Assembly (NCBI RefSeq): GCF_001570545.1
Contig: NZ_BBXD01000022.1
Coordinates: 62,001-126,000, forward strand
DNA from: Herbidospora mongoliensis
GTDB taxonomy: Bacteria; Actinomycetota; Actinomycetes; Streptosporangiales; Streptosporangiaceae
Reading direction: 5' to 3'
Length of the DNA: 64,000 nt
The notes under the pieces are model-generated. The model did no database searches and was not told where the DNA came from. It saw nothing but the letters and a program-made list of their open reading frames with translations. Position 1 is the first letter of the stretch; every line of letters starts with the position of its first letter. Below are positions 8,057 to 17,411 of this stretch, piece by piece. Both the position numbers and the translations under genes were made by a program.

Positions 8057-10440
8057 GCCTCCCTGGTCAGCTCCGGGGGCAGACCGCCCGCTTCGACGGA
8101 GTTCTCAAGGTGGGCGGTGGTCTCCTGCGCGATCTGTTCGATCCGCAGGGCCCACCACTCCGGGGACTGACCGTTGGCGTGCACGGCCTCGTCCATGACG
8201 ATCCGCTCCGCTTCGCCCATGGCGGTCATCTGGATCTGCCGGGCGGTGGGCCGGTCGCCGTTCAGCCCCACCGGGGCGGCGACGGGCTCGGGCAGCTCGG
8301 GCACATCGGCGCGGGGCCTGGTCCGGGTCAGCACCGGCCAGATCGTCGGCGCCCTTCTGATGCGCTCGTTGGGGCCCAGCATGTCCGGACGCGCGCCGAC
8401 CCAGTCGCGGAGCGACGCGAGGACCGAGGTGTGGTCGAACTCGGCGCCGACGGTCAGCGCCTCCGGCGCCAGGTGGCCGGCGCCCTTCTGCCGTAGCGCC
8501 ACGCCGAGCAACGCGCCCGGAGGCCAGGTCAGCGGGTTGGTATCCGCGTCGAACAGGCCCAGGCCGCCTTGCTGCGGCACGTAGTCGCCGTTCCAGTCGG
8601 GGTTCTCCATCCATTGCGGGTCGGAGCCGTCGGGCTTGGAGTGCCGCAGCTTCAGCGCGATCCGGTCGCCGGTGGCGGGGTCGTGGCCGGGCGGGGCCTT
8701 CTGATGGAAGGCGATGCCGGTGATGACGCGGCCGGGCGGGCAGATCAGCGGGTTGGTGTCGGCGTGGAAGGGGCCCAGGCCGCCCCGCTGCGGCGCGTAG
8801 TTGCCGTTCCAGTCGGTGTTCTCCAGCCATTGCGGGTCGGAGCCGTCCGGCTTGGAGTGCTGCAGCTTCAGCGCGACCTGGTTGCCGTCGGAACCGGGGG
8901 GCGCCTTGCGGCGCAGGGCCATGCCGGTGACGACCCGGCCGGGCGGGCAGATCAGCTCGTTGGTGTCGACGTAGAAGTTGACGAGGCCGCCCTGCGACGG
9001 GAAGCGGTTGCCGTTGTCGTCGTCGTTCCGGAGCCAGGCCTGATCCGGCGCACGGAACACGGTGCCCGGTTCGATCAACGGCGAGATCACGATGGCGGGC
9101 ACCCGCGGTCCGTACACCCTGAAGGGGTTGAGTTCCCCCACGGGGAACTGGGGTGCGTAACCGTCCGGCGGCATGGCCGCAGGCGGGGGCACGTGGTCGT
9201 AGCAGCCGCCATGCTCGTCGTGGGTGATGATCAGCACGGTCCTGTTCCAGCGGGGGCCGGTGGAGAGCATCTGGTAGATCCTGCCGAGGAGCCGCTCGCC
9301 GTTGGCGACCGGGTGCGGCGGATGCTGGTCATTGTTGTCCAGCCCGTACGACGGCTCGATGAAGATGTATTCCGGGGGGAGCTTGAGCCTGAGGTCTTCC
9401 GGAAGGAAGAGCGTGCTGTTGGCCTGCCACTTCAGTTTCTGCGGCACGGTCCAGAACTGCCCGCTCAGCAGGGTGCCGACCAGGGCGGCGTCCTGGTAGG
9501 CGCGCCAGCGAATGCCCAGTTCGTCCAGCACGTCACAGATGGTGCGCTTCCCGGCGTAGGGCAGGACGTTCGGAATGCAATCTTCCGTGCCGGGCTGGTT
9601 GCAGTTGTTGAGACGGCCGAACGAGGTGCCGGCGTGCAGGAACGAGCGGTTGGGCCAGGTCTCGCAGGGGACGGAGCCGAACCATCGGTCACAGACGGCG
9701 AACTGCTCGGCGAGCCGGCTCATGACCGGCACCTGGTCCGGGGTGTAACACTCCATGATGACGTTCGCGTTGGGCGGCTTCTTGTGGGCCTTGTAGTTGG
9801 CCAGGAAGCCCCACATGTCGGGCTGCTGTCCCGACTTCGGGGTGGCGGTGCCGAACATCTGCTCCACGAACGAGCCGCAGATCTCGCTGGGGTTCGGGTC
9901 GGGTGTTCTGTCGTTCTGTGCCCCCTTCCGCACGTAGACCCGGTCGCTCTCCTTGGCGGTGTCGTGCGCGCTCGCGGGAACGGTGTTCCAGTAGGCCTTC
10001 TCCTTGAGACCGAGGTAGTAGGGCTTGCCGTCGGCCGGCTCCGGCAGATTCCGCGGCGGGACGTTGCCCGAGTCGGAGTAGAGCCAGCCGAGCAGGTTGT
10101 CGAACGACCGGTTCTCCAGCATCAGCACGACGAAGTGCTCGACCTTGTCCATCGGCGCGGGGTCGCCGAGATGGTTGTAGACGAAGTAGCCGTCGGTGTC
10201 CTTGTCGATCGAGACCTCGGTCATCCGCATCGAACGCGGTCGGTGCAGCATGTCGCCGAAGGCGCCCTGGTTCCAGAAGACCACCTGGAGCCGGTCGAAC
10301 TTCGGCGAGAAGTCGCGCCGCTGGTGGGGTTCGAGCTTCTGGCGGGCCCCCCACGGAAACGTGGTGGCGGTGTAGAGCTTGTCGTTCAGGTGGTACAGCC
10401 CGAACCAGACGGTGTTGCCCGTTCTGTTTTCGACCAGCAT
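8053..10440 (-). CDS. Phospholipase C/acid-phosphatase family phosphoesterase with tandem repeat insertion
   Basis: Metal-dependent phosphoesterase of the alkaline-phosphatase-like fold, identified by ENRSFDN (residues 109-115), the PCETWPNRSF segment and THDEHGGCYDH. The usual core is interrupted: between EPGTVFRAP and EFDHTSVLASLRDW lie about 170 residues built of two full units of about 70 residues and a partial third, each with GGL...DTNxLICPPGRV and HSKPDGSDPQW. The N-terminal ~100 residues are an extra beta-like domain. I see no signal peptide. ATG 10440 is chosen because upstream codons would overlap the DUF2079 gene, but the frame is open to 10551, so the start is uncertain. Substrate unknown; phospholipid or phosphate ester is typical of the family. 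Confidence 0.8.
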   Translation of the reverse strand: MLVENRTGNTVWFGLYHLNDKLYTATTFPWGARQKLEPHQRRDFSPKFDRLQVVFWNQGAFGDMLHRPRSMRMTEVSIDKDTDGYFVYNHLGDPAPMDKVEHFVVLMLENRSFDNLLGWLYSDSGNVPPRNLPEPADGKPYYLGLKEKAYWNTVPASAHDTAKESDRVYVRKGAQNDRTPDPNPSEICGSFVEQMFGTATPKSGQQPDMWGFLANYKAHKKPPNANVIMECYTPDQVPVMSRLAEQFAVCDRWFGSVPCETWPNRSFLHAGTSFGRLNNCNQPGTEDCIPNVLPYAGKRTICDVLDELGIRWRAYQDAALVGTLLSGQFWTVPQKLKWQANSTLFLPEDLRLKLPPEYIFIEPSYGLDNNDQHPPHPVANGERLLGRIYQMLSTGPRWNRTVLIITHDEHGGCYDHVPPPAAMPPDGYAPQFPVGELNPFRVYGPRVPAIVISPLIEPGTVFRAPDQAWLRNDDDNGNRFPSQGGLVNFYVDTNELICPPGRVVTGMALRRKAPPGSDGNQVALKLQHSKPDGSDPQWLENTDWNGNYAPQRGGLGPFHADTNPLICPPGRVITGIAFHQKAPPGHDPATGDRIALKLRHSKPDGSDPQWMENPDWNGDYVPQQGGLGLFDADTNPLTWPPGALLGVALRQKGAGHLAPEALTVGAEFDHTSVLASLRDWVGARPDMLGPNERIRRAPTIWPVLTRTRPRADVPELPEPVAAPVGLNGDRPTARQIQMTAMGEAERIVMDEAVHANGQSPEWWALRIEQIAQETTAHLENSVEAGGLPPELTREA
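8490..9020 (-). repeat. Tandem coding repeat inside the phosphoesterase
   Basis: Two DNA stretches around 8571-8670 and 8790-8890 are nearly the same and lie 216 bp (72 codons) apart; a third, diverged unit follows. They encode the inserted DTNxLICPPGRV...HSKPDGSDPQW modules. High nucleotide identity between units points to fairly recent tandem duplication. Confidence 0.75.
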
Positions 10441-10507
10441 GATGCGACCCCGGAGACCTGCGAAGAATGAGGCGGATATCAGCCCCGATAAATCGTGTTT
10501 TCCCAGG

Positions 10508-11950
10508 TCAAAAGGATGCGAAACGATGTAGGACGACGAAGCCGCCCTCATCGAAGACCGTCCGGTAGCCCGTCGAGCGGAGCCGTTCGACCTCGGCCAC
10601 CTGCGCCTCGACGCTGTCGAACGGCGTCGTCTTCCAGCGGGTGAACGCCACGACCCACGGCGGGGTCTCGTACGACGGCTCCGGCTCCCACAGGATCACC
10701 GGGTTCCGCGCGGTCAGGCTCGCCCCCAGCGGCAGCGCCGCCGCCACCATCGGCCCTGGCGGCACCGTCTGGACGGCCCTGCGCGCGATGGTCACATAGG
10801 CGGGATCGGGCCCGAGTTCGGTCGCCGCGATCGTCCCGTACGCGAACAGCGGCATCGTCGCCAGCCCCGCCACCAGCGCCCCGGCCGCCCACGTCACCCG
10901 GATCCGGGGGCCGAACCGGGCGATCCCGTCGACGGCGGCCAGGAACAGCGGGATGACCAGGAACGCGTTGTAGTGGAAGGGGACGCCCCACCAGTGGGGA
11001 TACGACGACAGCATGCGTTCGGCCAGCAGCGGCAGCGACAGCAGGGCCAGCGGCGACAGCAGGCACGCGCCCAGCACGATCAGCAGCAGCCAGCCCATCG
11101 TGACGAGCTTGTCCGACGGGCTGCCGAGCAGCGCGAGTGTCTGGATCGGGTGGGTGAGCACCTGGACCAGCGCCGACGCGGGGCCGTCGCCGAGGTCCTC
11201 GTAGCGCCAGTAGAAGCCGTCGCGGCCGCCGAAGAACGGGATGAGCACCTTGGTCGCCACCAGCACGGCCGCGACCCCGCCGACCAGAAGCGCGGCTCCG
11301 GCCCTGAACCTGCCGCGCGTCAGGAGGTAGAGCCCGAATCCGGCGATGACCAGGCCCATGTCCTCTTTCGTCAGGAGCAGCAGGGCGCCCATGACAATGG
11401 CGGTGCGGGTCCGGCCCGCGTCGTGCCGCTCGACCATCCACGCGATCAACATCGGCGCGAACGCCACCTCGTGGAAGTCGAACTCGACGGCCTGCGCGAT
11501 CGGCCAGCTGACGACGTACGCGAAGGAGACCAGATAGGCGGCGACGGCGCCGAGTCGACGGCGGGTGAACAGCCACAGCGGCGGCACCGCCAGCGCGAAC
11601 AGCAGCCCTTGCGCGAAGATCAGCGAGAACGGGCCGTCGTTGATCCAGTAGAGCGGGGCGAGCAGCGCCAGGATCGGTGACCAGTGGTCGCCGAGCAGCG
11701 AGAACCCCTCGTTGTGGAAGCCGTCGAGGTACTCCTTGGTCACCGAGGTCGGCAACCCGAACTCCGAGTAGCCGCGCACCCCCTGGTCGAAGATCGCCAG
11801 GTCGAGCACCCCGGCCCGCATGCCGCGCAGCTCCAGATACCCGACGAGGGTGTATCCGGCGGTCGCGACTAAGACGATCAGGCCGATCCAGAAGACATGA
11901 CTGCGGGCGACCTCCTTGAAGTGGAGGTCGCGGCTTACTGTAAGGGTCAT
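10508..11950 (-). CDS. DUF2079 integral membrane protein
   Basis: A 480-residue protein with about ten to twelve transmembrane helices and the conserved segments of DUF2079: DLAIFDQGVRGYS, LLGDHWSPILALLAPLYW, FDFHEVAFAPML and LLLTKEDMGL. The D-Q and H/E/D residues in these loops recall GT-C glycosyltransferases, so a lipid-linked sugar transferase role is plausible but not established for the family. A soluble domain of about 100 residues ends the protein. It starts 10 bases after the stop of the glycosyltransferase gene at 11961 on the same strand and is probably the last part of that transcription unit before the phosphoesterase. Confidence 0.8.
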   Translation of the reverse strand: MTLTVSRDLHFKEVARSHVFWIGLIVLVATAGYTLVGYLELRGMRAGVLDLAIFDQGVRGYSEFGLPTSVTKEYLDGFHNEGFSLLGDHWSPILALLAPLYWINDGPFSLIFAQGLLFALAVPPLWLFTRRRLGAVAAYLVSFAYVVSWPIAQAVEFDFHEVAFAPMLIAWMVERHDAGRTRTAIVMGALLLLTKEDMGLVIAGFGLYLLTRGRFRAGAALLVGGVAAVLVATKVLIPFFGGRDGFYWRYEDLGDGPASALVQVLTHPIQTLALLGSPSDKLVTMGWLLLIVLGACLLSPLALLSLPLLAERMLSSYPHWWGVPFHYNAFLVIPLFLAAVDGIARFGPRIRVTWAAGALVAGLATMPLFAYGTIAATELGPDPAYVTIARRAVQTVPPGPMVAAALPLGASLTARNPVILWEPEPSYETPPWVVAFTRWKTTPFDSVEAQVAEVERLRSTGYRTVFDEGGFVVLHRFASF

Positions 11951-11960
11951 CCGAGGGCCA

Positions 11961-13622
11961 TCAGCCGAGCAGCCGCCGGGCCTTGCGCAGCGCCCGCTTG
12001 AACACCGTGCGCTCGCCCTGCCGTTGCAGCCGCACCGTCTGCACCCGCCAGTTCTCCGCCTTCGCCCGCCAGCGCGCCGAGTCGGCGGTGCCCTTGGCGG
12101 CCTTCTTCTCCAGGACGCCCACCTGCCGTTCCAGCGCGTGGACCTGCTTCTGCAGCCGTCCGGCGGCGATCTTGCGGTCGATCGCCAGGGCCCGCCAGTG
12201 GGCCGCCTCGGTGTTGCGGCTCACGATGGGCGGCTTGACCGAGATGTCGACCCGGGCGAAGCCCAGCTCCTCGCCGTCCAGCCATTCGGAGCCGTAGAGC
12301 TCGTGGACGACGTCGTCGAACTCCTCGCCGTCCTTGATGACGTGGAGCGCGCGGGCGATGGCGCAGGTGCGTTCGAGCCGGGCGGTGACGATGCCCTCAT
12401 GGGTCTCGGTCAGCGCGATGTGCAGCAGGCCGAGGTCGGTCTTGTCGGCCTTCTCGATCAGGGTGACCAGGGTCTGGGCGGCGACCGTCCAGCCGGGCGG
12501 GCAGACCAGCCGGAACGGGGCCGGGGCCGACGTCGGGCCGGCGTCCTCGACCAGCCTGACCCGGCCGTCGTGCTCGTAGGCGCCCTTGATCAGCCGTTCG
12601 TCCAGCCGGGGGTCGTCGAAGGGCGAACGGCGGCCGTCGTCGAGCGACGACCAGTCGCCCAGCAGGGTCACCCGTACGTCGGGGAGCGTGCTGACCAGCG
12701 CGGCGTCGGCGCCGCCGCGCACGTTCTCGAAGGAGGAGCCCCGGGTGTCGATGACCACGTCGACATAGGGCACCAGCCACTGGCGGCCGCCTTCGGTGCG
12801 CAGGAAGCGCCGGTAGGGAATGCGGTCGGCCACGAACGGCGCGTTGTACCTTTTCACCTCGGTCTGCCGGAGCATTAAAGTCGATCGGCCGAGGTGCCAG
12901 GCCGGCGCCTCGAGCTCGGGGACGAACACGGCGCCCGCCTGGGTGAGCCGGTAGCCGAGATCGGTGTCCTCGGCCAGCACGAGCGAGGTGTCGATGCCGC
13001 CGGCCTGGGTCCACAGGTCGTGGTGCTGGGAGACGCTGGCGCCGACATGCATCCGGTGCAAGATCGGGCTGGGCGCGGTGGTGAGGCCGTCGTACTCGTC
13101 GAGCAGCTTGTCCCACCAGGTGTGCCCCTCGCACTCCTCCAGCAGCAGGTCCTCCCGCCCGTCGCGGACGGCCTCGCCGAGCTCCCGCGCCGACGGCAGC
13201 ACCGACGCCGAGGCGGTGAACTTGAGTGAGCCCAGCACCACCAGATAGTCGGCCGCGTGGTGCCACCGCATGTGGGCGCTGACATGGCCGCGCGTCGGGA
13301 CCACGTCGCCGTCGAGCCGCAGCACGACCTCGCCGGTGGCGTGCCCGAACCCGGTGCGGATCGCCCAGGCGATGCCCCAGCCCTCGTTGGGCACCTCGCG
13401 CACCCACGAAGGCAGGTTCAGCGGCCCGCCGTCGTTGACGACGATCACGTCCATCAGGTGGGCCGGGTAGTCCTGGGCGGCCAGCCCGGCCAGGGTCAGG
13501 TCGAGTTTCCGCTGGCAGTCGCGGGCGGGGATGACCACGGTCACCGTCTTGCCGGGCCGCCACGAGTCGGGACACGGCGGCACCAGCACGCCGTAGTCGT
13601 TGCGGGGCACGCGAGCCGTCAT
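11961..13622 (-). CDS. Family-2 glycosyltransferase with conserved C-terminal domain (A)
   Basis: A 553-residue cytosolic glycosyltransferase. The N-terminal GT-A fold begins with VTVVIPARDCQ, has the nucleotide-sugar VVNDG (61-65) and the metal-binding LDGD (103-106), then MRWHHAADYLVVLG and LAEDTDLGYRL, the acidic catalytic region. After about residue 300 comes a domain shared with the products at 15424 and 17516 (LVPYVDVVIDT..., LPDVRVTLLGDWSSLDDGRR, THEGIVTARLERT). The last ~110 residues are predicted coiled coil, rich in Arg and Lys. The ATG overlaps the preceding gene in ATGA. Its C-terminal coiled coil could bind the membrane or a partner. Sugar and acceptor are unknown. Confidence 0.85.
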   Translation of the reverse strand: MTARVPRNDYGVLVPPCPDSWRPGKTVTVVIPARDCQRKLDLTLAGLAAQDYPAHLMDVIVVNDGGPLNLPSWVREVPNEGWGIAWAIRTGFGHATGEVVLRLDGDVVPTRGHVSAHMRWHHAADYLVVLGSLKFTASASVLPSARELGEAVRDGREDLLLEECEGHTWWDKLLDEYDGLTTAPSPILHRMHVGASVSQHHDLWTQAGGIDTSLVLAEDTDLGYRLTQAGAVFVPELEAPAWHLGRSTLMLRQTEVKRYNAPFVADRIPYRRFLRTEGGRQWLVPYVDVVIDTRGSSFENVRGGADAALVSTLPDVRVTLLGDWSSLDDGRRSPFDDPRLDERLIKGAYEHDGRVRLVEDAGPTSAPAPFRLVCPPGWTVAAQTLVTLIEKADKTDLGLLHIALTETHEGIVTARLERTCAIARALHVIKDGEEFDDVVHELYGSEWLDGEELGFARVDISVKPPIVSRNTEAAHWRALAIDRKIAAGRLQKQVHALERQVGVLEKKAAKGTADSARWRAKAENWRVQTVRLQRQGERTVFKRALRKARRLLG

Positions 13623-15427
13623 GACCTGCCTCCCGGGAGCTCCATCAGGGCGTTGGGGCGGAAACCGCGCCACTGCCGTTTGTTGCGTTTGAGGAAGGTG
13701 CCGATCGGCTCCCGCCAGGTGTGCTCGGCGGCCTTGCCCCGTCTCAGGATGTAGCCGAGGCCGTGACCTCGGTAGATGGTTCCGCCCGCGGCCTGGACGG
13801 CGTGCTGGAACTGGGTGTCGACCGACCGGGGCAGCGGGCGGAAACCGCCCACGGCGTCGAAGGCCGAGCGGGTGGCCAGGATCGTGCCGCCCGCGATGAA
13901 GTTGGTGACCTGTTCGGTGATCTGCTGGTGGTGGACGGTCACGTCGATGGCCGCCAGATACACGAACTCCGGCGAGGTGCCCAGCACGTCGGCGCCGGTG
14001 TAGGAGTGGGCGAGCAGCAGGTCGGCCAGGAAGTCGGGGCCGTACCAGTCGTCGTCGTCCATCTTCAGCAGGAACGACCCGGAGGCCCGTTCTGCGGCGG
14101 CGTTCAGCACCGACCCGAAGGCCTGCGCGTGGGGCGCCTGGTAGACGGTCAGCGGCCGGTCGAACTTCTCGATCGCCGCCGCGACCCCGGGATGCTCGCG
14201 GGGCACCCCGTGCAGGGCCAGGACGACTTCGAGGTCGGCCTCGCGCTGGCGTCCGGCCTGTTCGAGCGCGAACGCCACCTGGTCGGGCCGCCGGGTGGCC
14301 AGCAGGATCGAGGTCGTCGGCAGGTACGACCCGACCGCGCCGAGCCGGGCCCAGCGCTCCTTGACGCCGTGGTCGCGCAGAGAGCGGCGTCGGAGCCGGA
14401 TGCTGTGCTCCTCGCGGGTCAGGTCGTCGTCGAGGACGTTCGCCGGGGCCTGCAGCAGCGTGACGAGACCCGGGCCGAGAGCTCCCGCCCAGGCGGGAAC
14501 CTCGTCGCACACCAGCGGAACCCCGGCGGCGGCCAGCGCGGCCACGACCCTGACGGCGGTCAGCGGGCCGGTGTGCCCGCGCCGCCAGTCGATCACGATC
14601 CCGCGCAGCTTGCGGACCCGGTCGACGTCCATGACCGTCACCGCGCCCGACCCGGCGATCCGGGTCAGCGTGTCGTTCCCGAGCTTGATCACCCACGCGT
14701 CGTCGTCGAGGGTGAGCCGGCCGACGCCCTTCGTCGGCACGCTGACGAAGCCCATCGGGTTGACCGACCGGTCGTCGACCGGGGGCACCAGCGCGGGGTC
14801 GGTCAGCCCCGCGGCCAGTAGTCTCTCCCCGCCGGGACGTCCGATCTCCTCCCAGCTCGGCGAGCCCGACCGGTCGACGGTGACGCCCTCGCCGGTCCAG
14901 GGGGCCGACGCGTCGGTGCGGACGACCAGGTCGCCGGCGGGCGCCCCGATGCGGATCGGCATCGGGCCCTTCGGGTCGGCGACGGCCGCGTTGGGGTCGC
15001 CGGGCCGCCAGTGGGCGGCGCCCGGACCGGCCAGCACCGGCACCGGCGAGGCGATGGCCTCCAGCCGGTTGCCGGAGAACGCGCGGGCCACGGCCGTGAC
15101 CACCCGGCCCGAGGGGGTCGGGGCGTTGAACGTGACGTCGACCTGCCAGCCGGCGCCCTTCTTGAACGTGCGGACCTCGGTCAGCGCCCGCCACCGGTGG
15201 GCGGGGGTGAGCGACGGGCTGGGCGCGGTGAACCAGTAGGGCACCTCGGCGATCACCACCGACACCTTCGTCGCCTTGGGCAGCAGCGACTGCAGGGTCA
15301 TCGCCCGGCGCAGGTCGGTGGGGGTCTTGGCGAGGATGGTGACTTCGGCGATCTCGGCCTCGGGGTCCAGGTGGATCTCCCCGTCGAGGTCGACGCCTCC
15401 TGCCACACCCACGGTGAACGTCGTCAT
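13619..15427 (-). CDS. Two-part protein with C-terminal family-2 glycosyltransferase domain (B)
   Basis: A 602-residue protein. Residues 1 to about 330 do not look like a standard GT2: an N-terminal beta-rich region is followed by a segment with DDDAWVIKLGND and AAAGVPLVCDEVPAW, the latter reminiscent of the donor-binding half of GT-B enzymes or CgeB-like proteins. From about residue 345 there is a GT-A domain (YLPTTSILLATRRP, then KMDDDDWYGPDFL near residue 455, and FIAGGTILATRSAFDAVGGF). It could be bifunctional, but the first half is only a tentative match. Both ends overlap neighbours by 4 bp (ATGA), so it is translated as part of the set. Confidence 0.75.
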   Translation of the reverse strand: MTTFTVGVAGGVDLDGEIHLDPEAEIAEVTILAKTPTDLRRAMTLQSLLPKATKVSVVIAEVPYWFTAPSPSLTPAHRWRALTEVRTFKKGAGWQVDVTFNAPTPSGRVVTAVARAFSGNRLEAIASPVPVLAGPGAAHWRPGDPNAAVADPKGPMPIRIGAPAGDLVVRTDASAPWTGEGVTVDRSGSPSWEEIGRPGGERLLAAGLTDPALVPPVDDRSVNPMGFVSVPTKGVGRLTLDDDAWVIKLGNDTLTRIAGSGAVTVMDVDRVRKLRGIVIDWRRGHTGPLTAVRVVAALAAAGVPLVCDEVPAWAGALGPGLVTLLQAPANVLDDDLTREEHSIRLRRRSLRDHGVKERWARLGAVGSYLPTTSILLATRRPDQVAFALEQAGRQREADLEVVLALHGVPREHPGVAAAIEKFDRPLTVYQAPHAQAFGSVLNAAAERASGSFLLKMDDDDWYGPDFLADLLLAHSYTGADVLGTSPEFVYLAAIDVTVHHQQITEQVTNFIAGGTILATRSAFDAVGGFRPLPRSVDTQFQHAVQAAGGTIYRGHGLGYILRRGKAAEHTWREPIGTFLKRNKRQWRGFRPNALMELPGGRS

Positions 15428-16950
15428 CGACCCCTCCAGCGCCGCTTGGCCTGCGGCTGGGCGGCGAGTTTCTCGGCCTCGGCCTTCCACCGCTCGGCCT
15501 CGGCCTTGTACTTGCGCGCCTCCGCCTTGTGCTTCTCGGCCGCCGCGCGCCACGTCTGGGCGTCGCCCTTGATCGGCTCGGCCTCCGAGAGGGGGACGAT
15601 GCCGAACTCCGCGCCGTCGACCCAGTGGGCGCCGAACAGCTCGTCGACCACGTCGTCGGCGTCTTCGCCGGGGAACAGGCGGGCCCGGTTGAACGCCGCC
15701 GTCCGCTCCAGGCGGGCCGTCGCCACGCCGTCGTGGGTCTCGGCGAGGGCGGCGCAGACCAGGCCGTAGCCCTTGGTCTCGGCGAGTTTGACCAGCCGGG
15801 CGACGCTGTCGGCGCCGAGCGACCAGCCCGCCGGGATCCTCAGCCGGTAGGGGGCCTTCGCCGCGCGGTTGACGCGGGGCTCGCCCGCGTAGAGGTTGCC
15901 GAGCAGCCGCAGGTCGAGCATCGGTTCGTCGAGCGAGGCCCGGCGGCCGGTGGTCAGCTCGTGCCAGGGTCCTTCGATGGTGACAGTGAGGTCGTGGATG
16001 GTCCCGGCCAGGGCGCTGTCGACGGTTCCCCTGGTCTCCTCGTAGGTGGTGGCGGTGGTGATCACCTCGACGTACGGGATCGAGTAGATCCGCCGTGGAT
16101 GGGTGCGCAGCCAGCGGAGGTCGGGGATGCGGTCGGCGAAGAGGGTCCAGTTGTGCCGGTGCACCTCTTTTTCCCGGTCCATCACGGTGGAGCGGCCGAT
16201 GTGCCAGCTCAGCGCCTCGGCGTCGGGGATGAACACGGCCCCGGCCTGGGCCAGCCGATAGCCGAGCTCGGTGTCCTCGCCCATGTTCATGGTCACGTCG
16301 ACACCGCCCGCCCGCGCCAGCAGGGTCGCCCGGACCGAGGTGGTCGCGCCGGAGTGCAGGCGCGACGGGTTCGACCGCGCGTCGCGCAGGTGCCGCGTCT
16401 CGGCGAGCGTCTTCTCCAGCCACACATGAGGGTGGACGCTCGCCTCCGGGAACAGGTTGGCCGACCGGCCGGCCGCGGTTTCCGCGTAGACCTGCTCGAC
16501 CGTCGGTTCCTCGGCGGACACGAAACTGATGGTCCCGTGCACCACGACATATCCAGCCAGATGGTGCCAGCGCATGTGGGCCTCGATGTGCTCCCGATCG
16601 AGCAGCATGTCGGCGTCGAGCCAGTGGATCACGTCGCCGGAGGCCGCCGAGGCCCCGGTCTGCCGGGCCGCGCCGCGCCCCCACACCCCCTCGGGCACCC
16701 GGACGATCCGGGTCCGATGAGGCGCCAGCGGCGGCAGCACGAGTGGGGGCCTGCTGCCGTCGTCGGCCACCACGACCTCGGTCAGATCGCCCGGATAACT
16801 CTGCGCGGCCAGCGCGGCGAGCGTGCGGTCAAGCGCGTCCTGACACTGGTAGGCCGGGATGACGACGCTGACGGACAGGCGCGGAGTCCAGGCGCCCAGC
16901 GGTGCCGGGCGCAGGGAGCTCCAGTCGTTGTGCCTGATCCTTGCCGTCAA
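15424..16950 (-). CDS. Family-2 glycosyltransferase with conserved C-terminal domain (C)
   Basis: A 508-residue paralogue of the products at 11961 and 17516. It begins ARIRHNDW, then VSVVIPAYQCQ, VVVADDGS, HWLDADM (LDAD 111-114), MRWHHLAGYVVVHG and GEDTELGYRLAQAG. The shared C-terminal domain follows (IPYVEVITT, GTIHDLTVTIEGPW, THDGVATARLERT), and the protein ends in a Lys/Ala/Glu repeat of KAEA type, a likely coiled coil. The start is taken as TTG 16950 because it overlaps the upstream stop in TTGA exactly as the other junctions overlap in ATGA, and because the encoded TARIRHND matches the starts of its paralogues. Confidence 0.83.
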   Translation of the reverse strand: MTARIRHNDWSSLRPAPLGAWTPRLSVSVVIPAYQCQDALDRTLAALAAQSYPGDLTEVVVADDGSRPPLVLPPLAPHRTRIVRVPEGVWGRGAARQTGASAASGDVIHWLDADMLLDREHIEAHMRWHHLAGYVVVHGTISFVSAEEPTVEQVYAETAAGRSANLFPEASVHPHVWLEKTLAETRHLRDARSNPSRLHSGATTSVRATLLARAGGVDVTMNMGEDTELGYRLAQAGAVFIPDAEALSWHIGRSTVMDREKEVHRHNWTLFADRIPDLRWLRTHPRRIYSIPYVEVITTATTYEETRGTVDSALAGTIHDLTVTIEGPWHELTTGRRASLDEPMLDLRLLGNLYAGEPRVNRAAKAPYRLRIPAGWSLGADSVARLVKLAETKGYGLVCAALAETHDGVATARLERTAAFNRARLFPGEDADDVVDELFGAHWVDGAEFGIVPLSEAEPIKGDAQTWRAAAEKHKAEARKYKAEAERWKAEAEKLAAQPQAKRRWRGR

Positions 16951-17411
16951 CGCTCGCCCACATCGGTCCTCACCCGGGGCGGCGCCCCGGTGATGCGGCG
17001 GATCTCCTTGATTTCTGCCTCGACCTCGTTGCGCAGGAACATCGCGTTGACCCGGTCTTCGCCGAGGGCGGCGAGCACCGCGCGCAGGTCGTCGTCGCGG
17101 CTGGCCGCGCCCTCGGCCAGCAGCCGGGACGCGCCGGCCAGCTCCTCGGAGACGGTGCCCAGGGTGGTGGTGACCCGCGCGAGGTTCGTCTCCAGCTTCT
17201 TCACCCTGGTGTCGATCCGCTGCGTCTTGCCGTCGAGGCGCCGCACGCTGAACAGGAGTATCCCGAGCCCGGCCAGGCACCCCGCGGACAGAACCAGCAG
17301 CAGGGCGTCGACGAAGGGAAGCACGCCCATCAGGACAAGGGCGGCGAGAGCGGCCAGCACGACCGTTCCGGTTGCCGCGCCGAGCATCGCCAGACGGCGG
17401 AGCGTGGGCAT
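16947..17411 (-). CDS. Small membrane protein with cytosolic coiled coil
   Basis: A 154-residue protein with two hydrophobic helices (about 8-30 and 33-54), then a heptad-rich helical region with KKLETNLARVTTTLGTVSEELA, ending in a charged tail with FLRNEVEAEIKEI. No enzymatic motif is visible. It has a good ribosome-binding site (GGAGG, 9 bases before ATG 17411) and is the first gene of the coupled set running to 11961, so it may anchor or organise the glycosyltransferases at the membrane; their own C-terminal coiled coils would be natural partners. That role is inference from context only. Confidence 0.7.
   Translation of the reverse strand: MPTLRRLAMLGAATGTVVLAALAALVLMGVLPFVDALLLVLSAGCLAGLGILLFSVRRLDGKTQRIDTRVKKLETNLARVTTTLGTVSEELAGASRLLAEGAASRDDDLRAVLAALGEDRVNAMFLRNEVEAEIKEIRRITGAPPRVRTDVGER

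Noticed and set aside
8569-10470. 633-codon frame on the plus strand opposite the phosphoesterase
   Set aside because: Composition is GVVVR-type low complexity, and the opposite strand carries the ENRSFD enzyme motifs.
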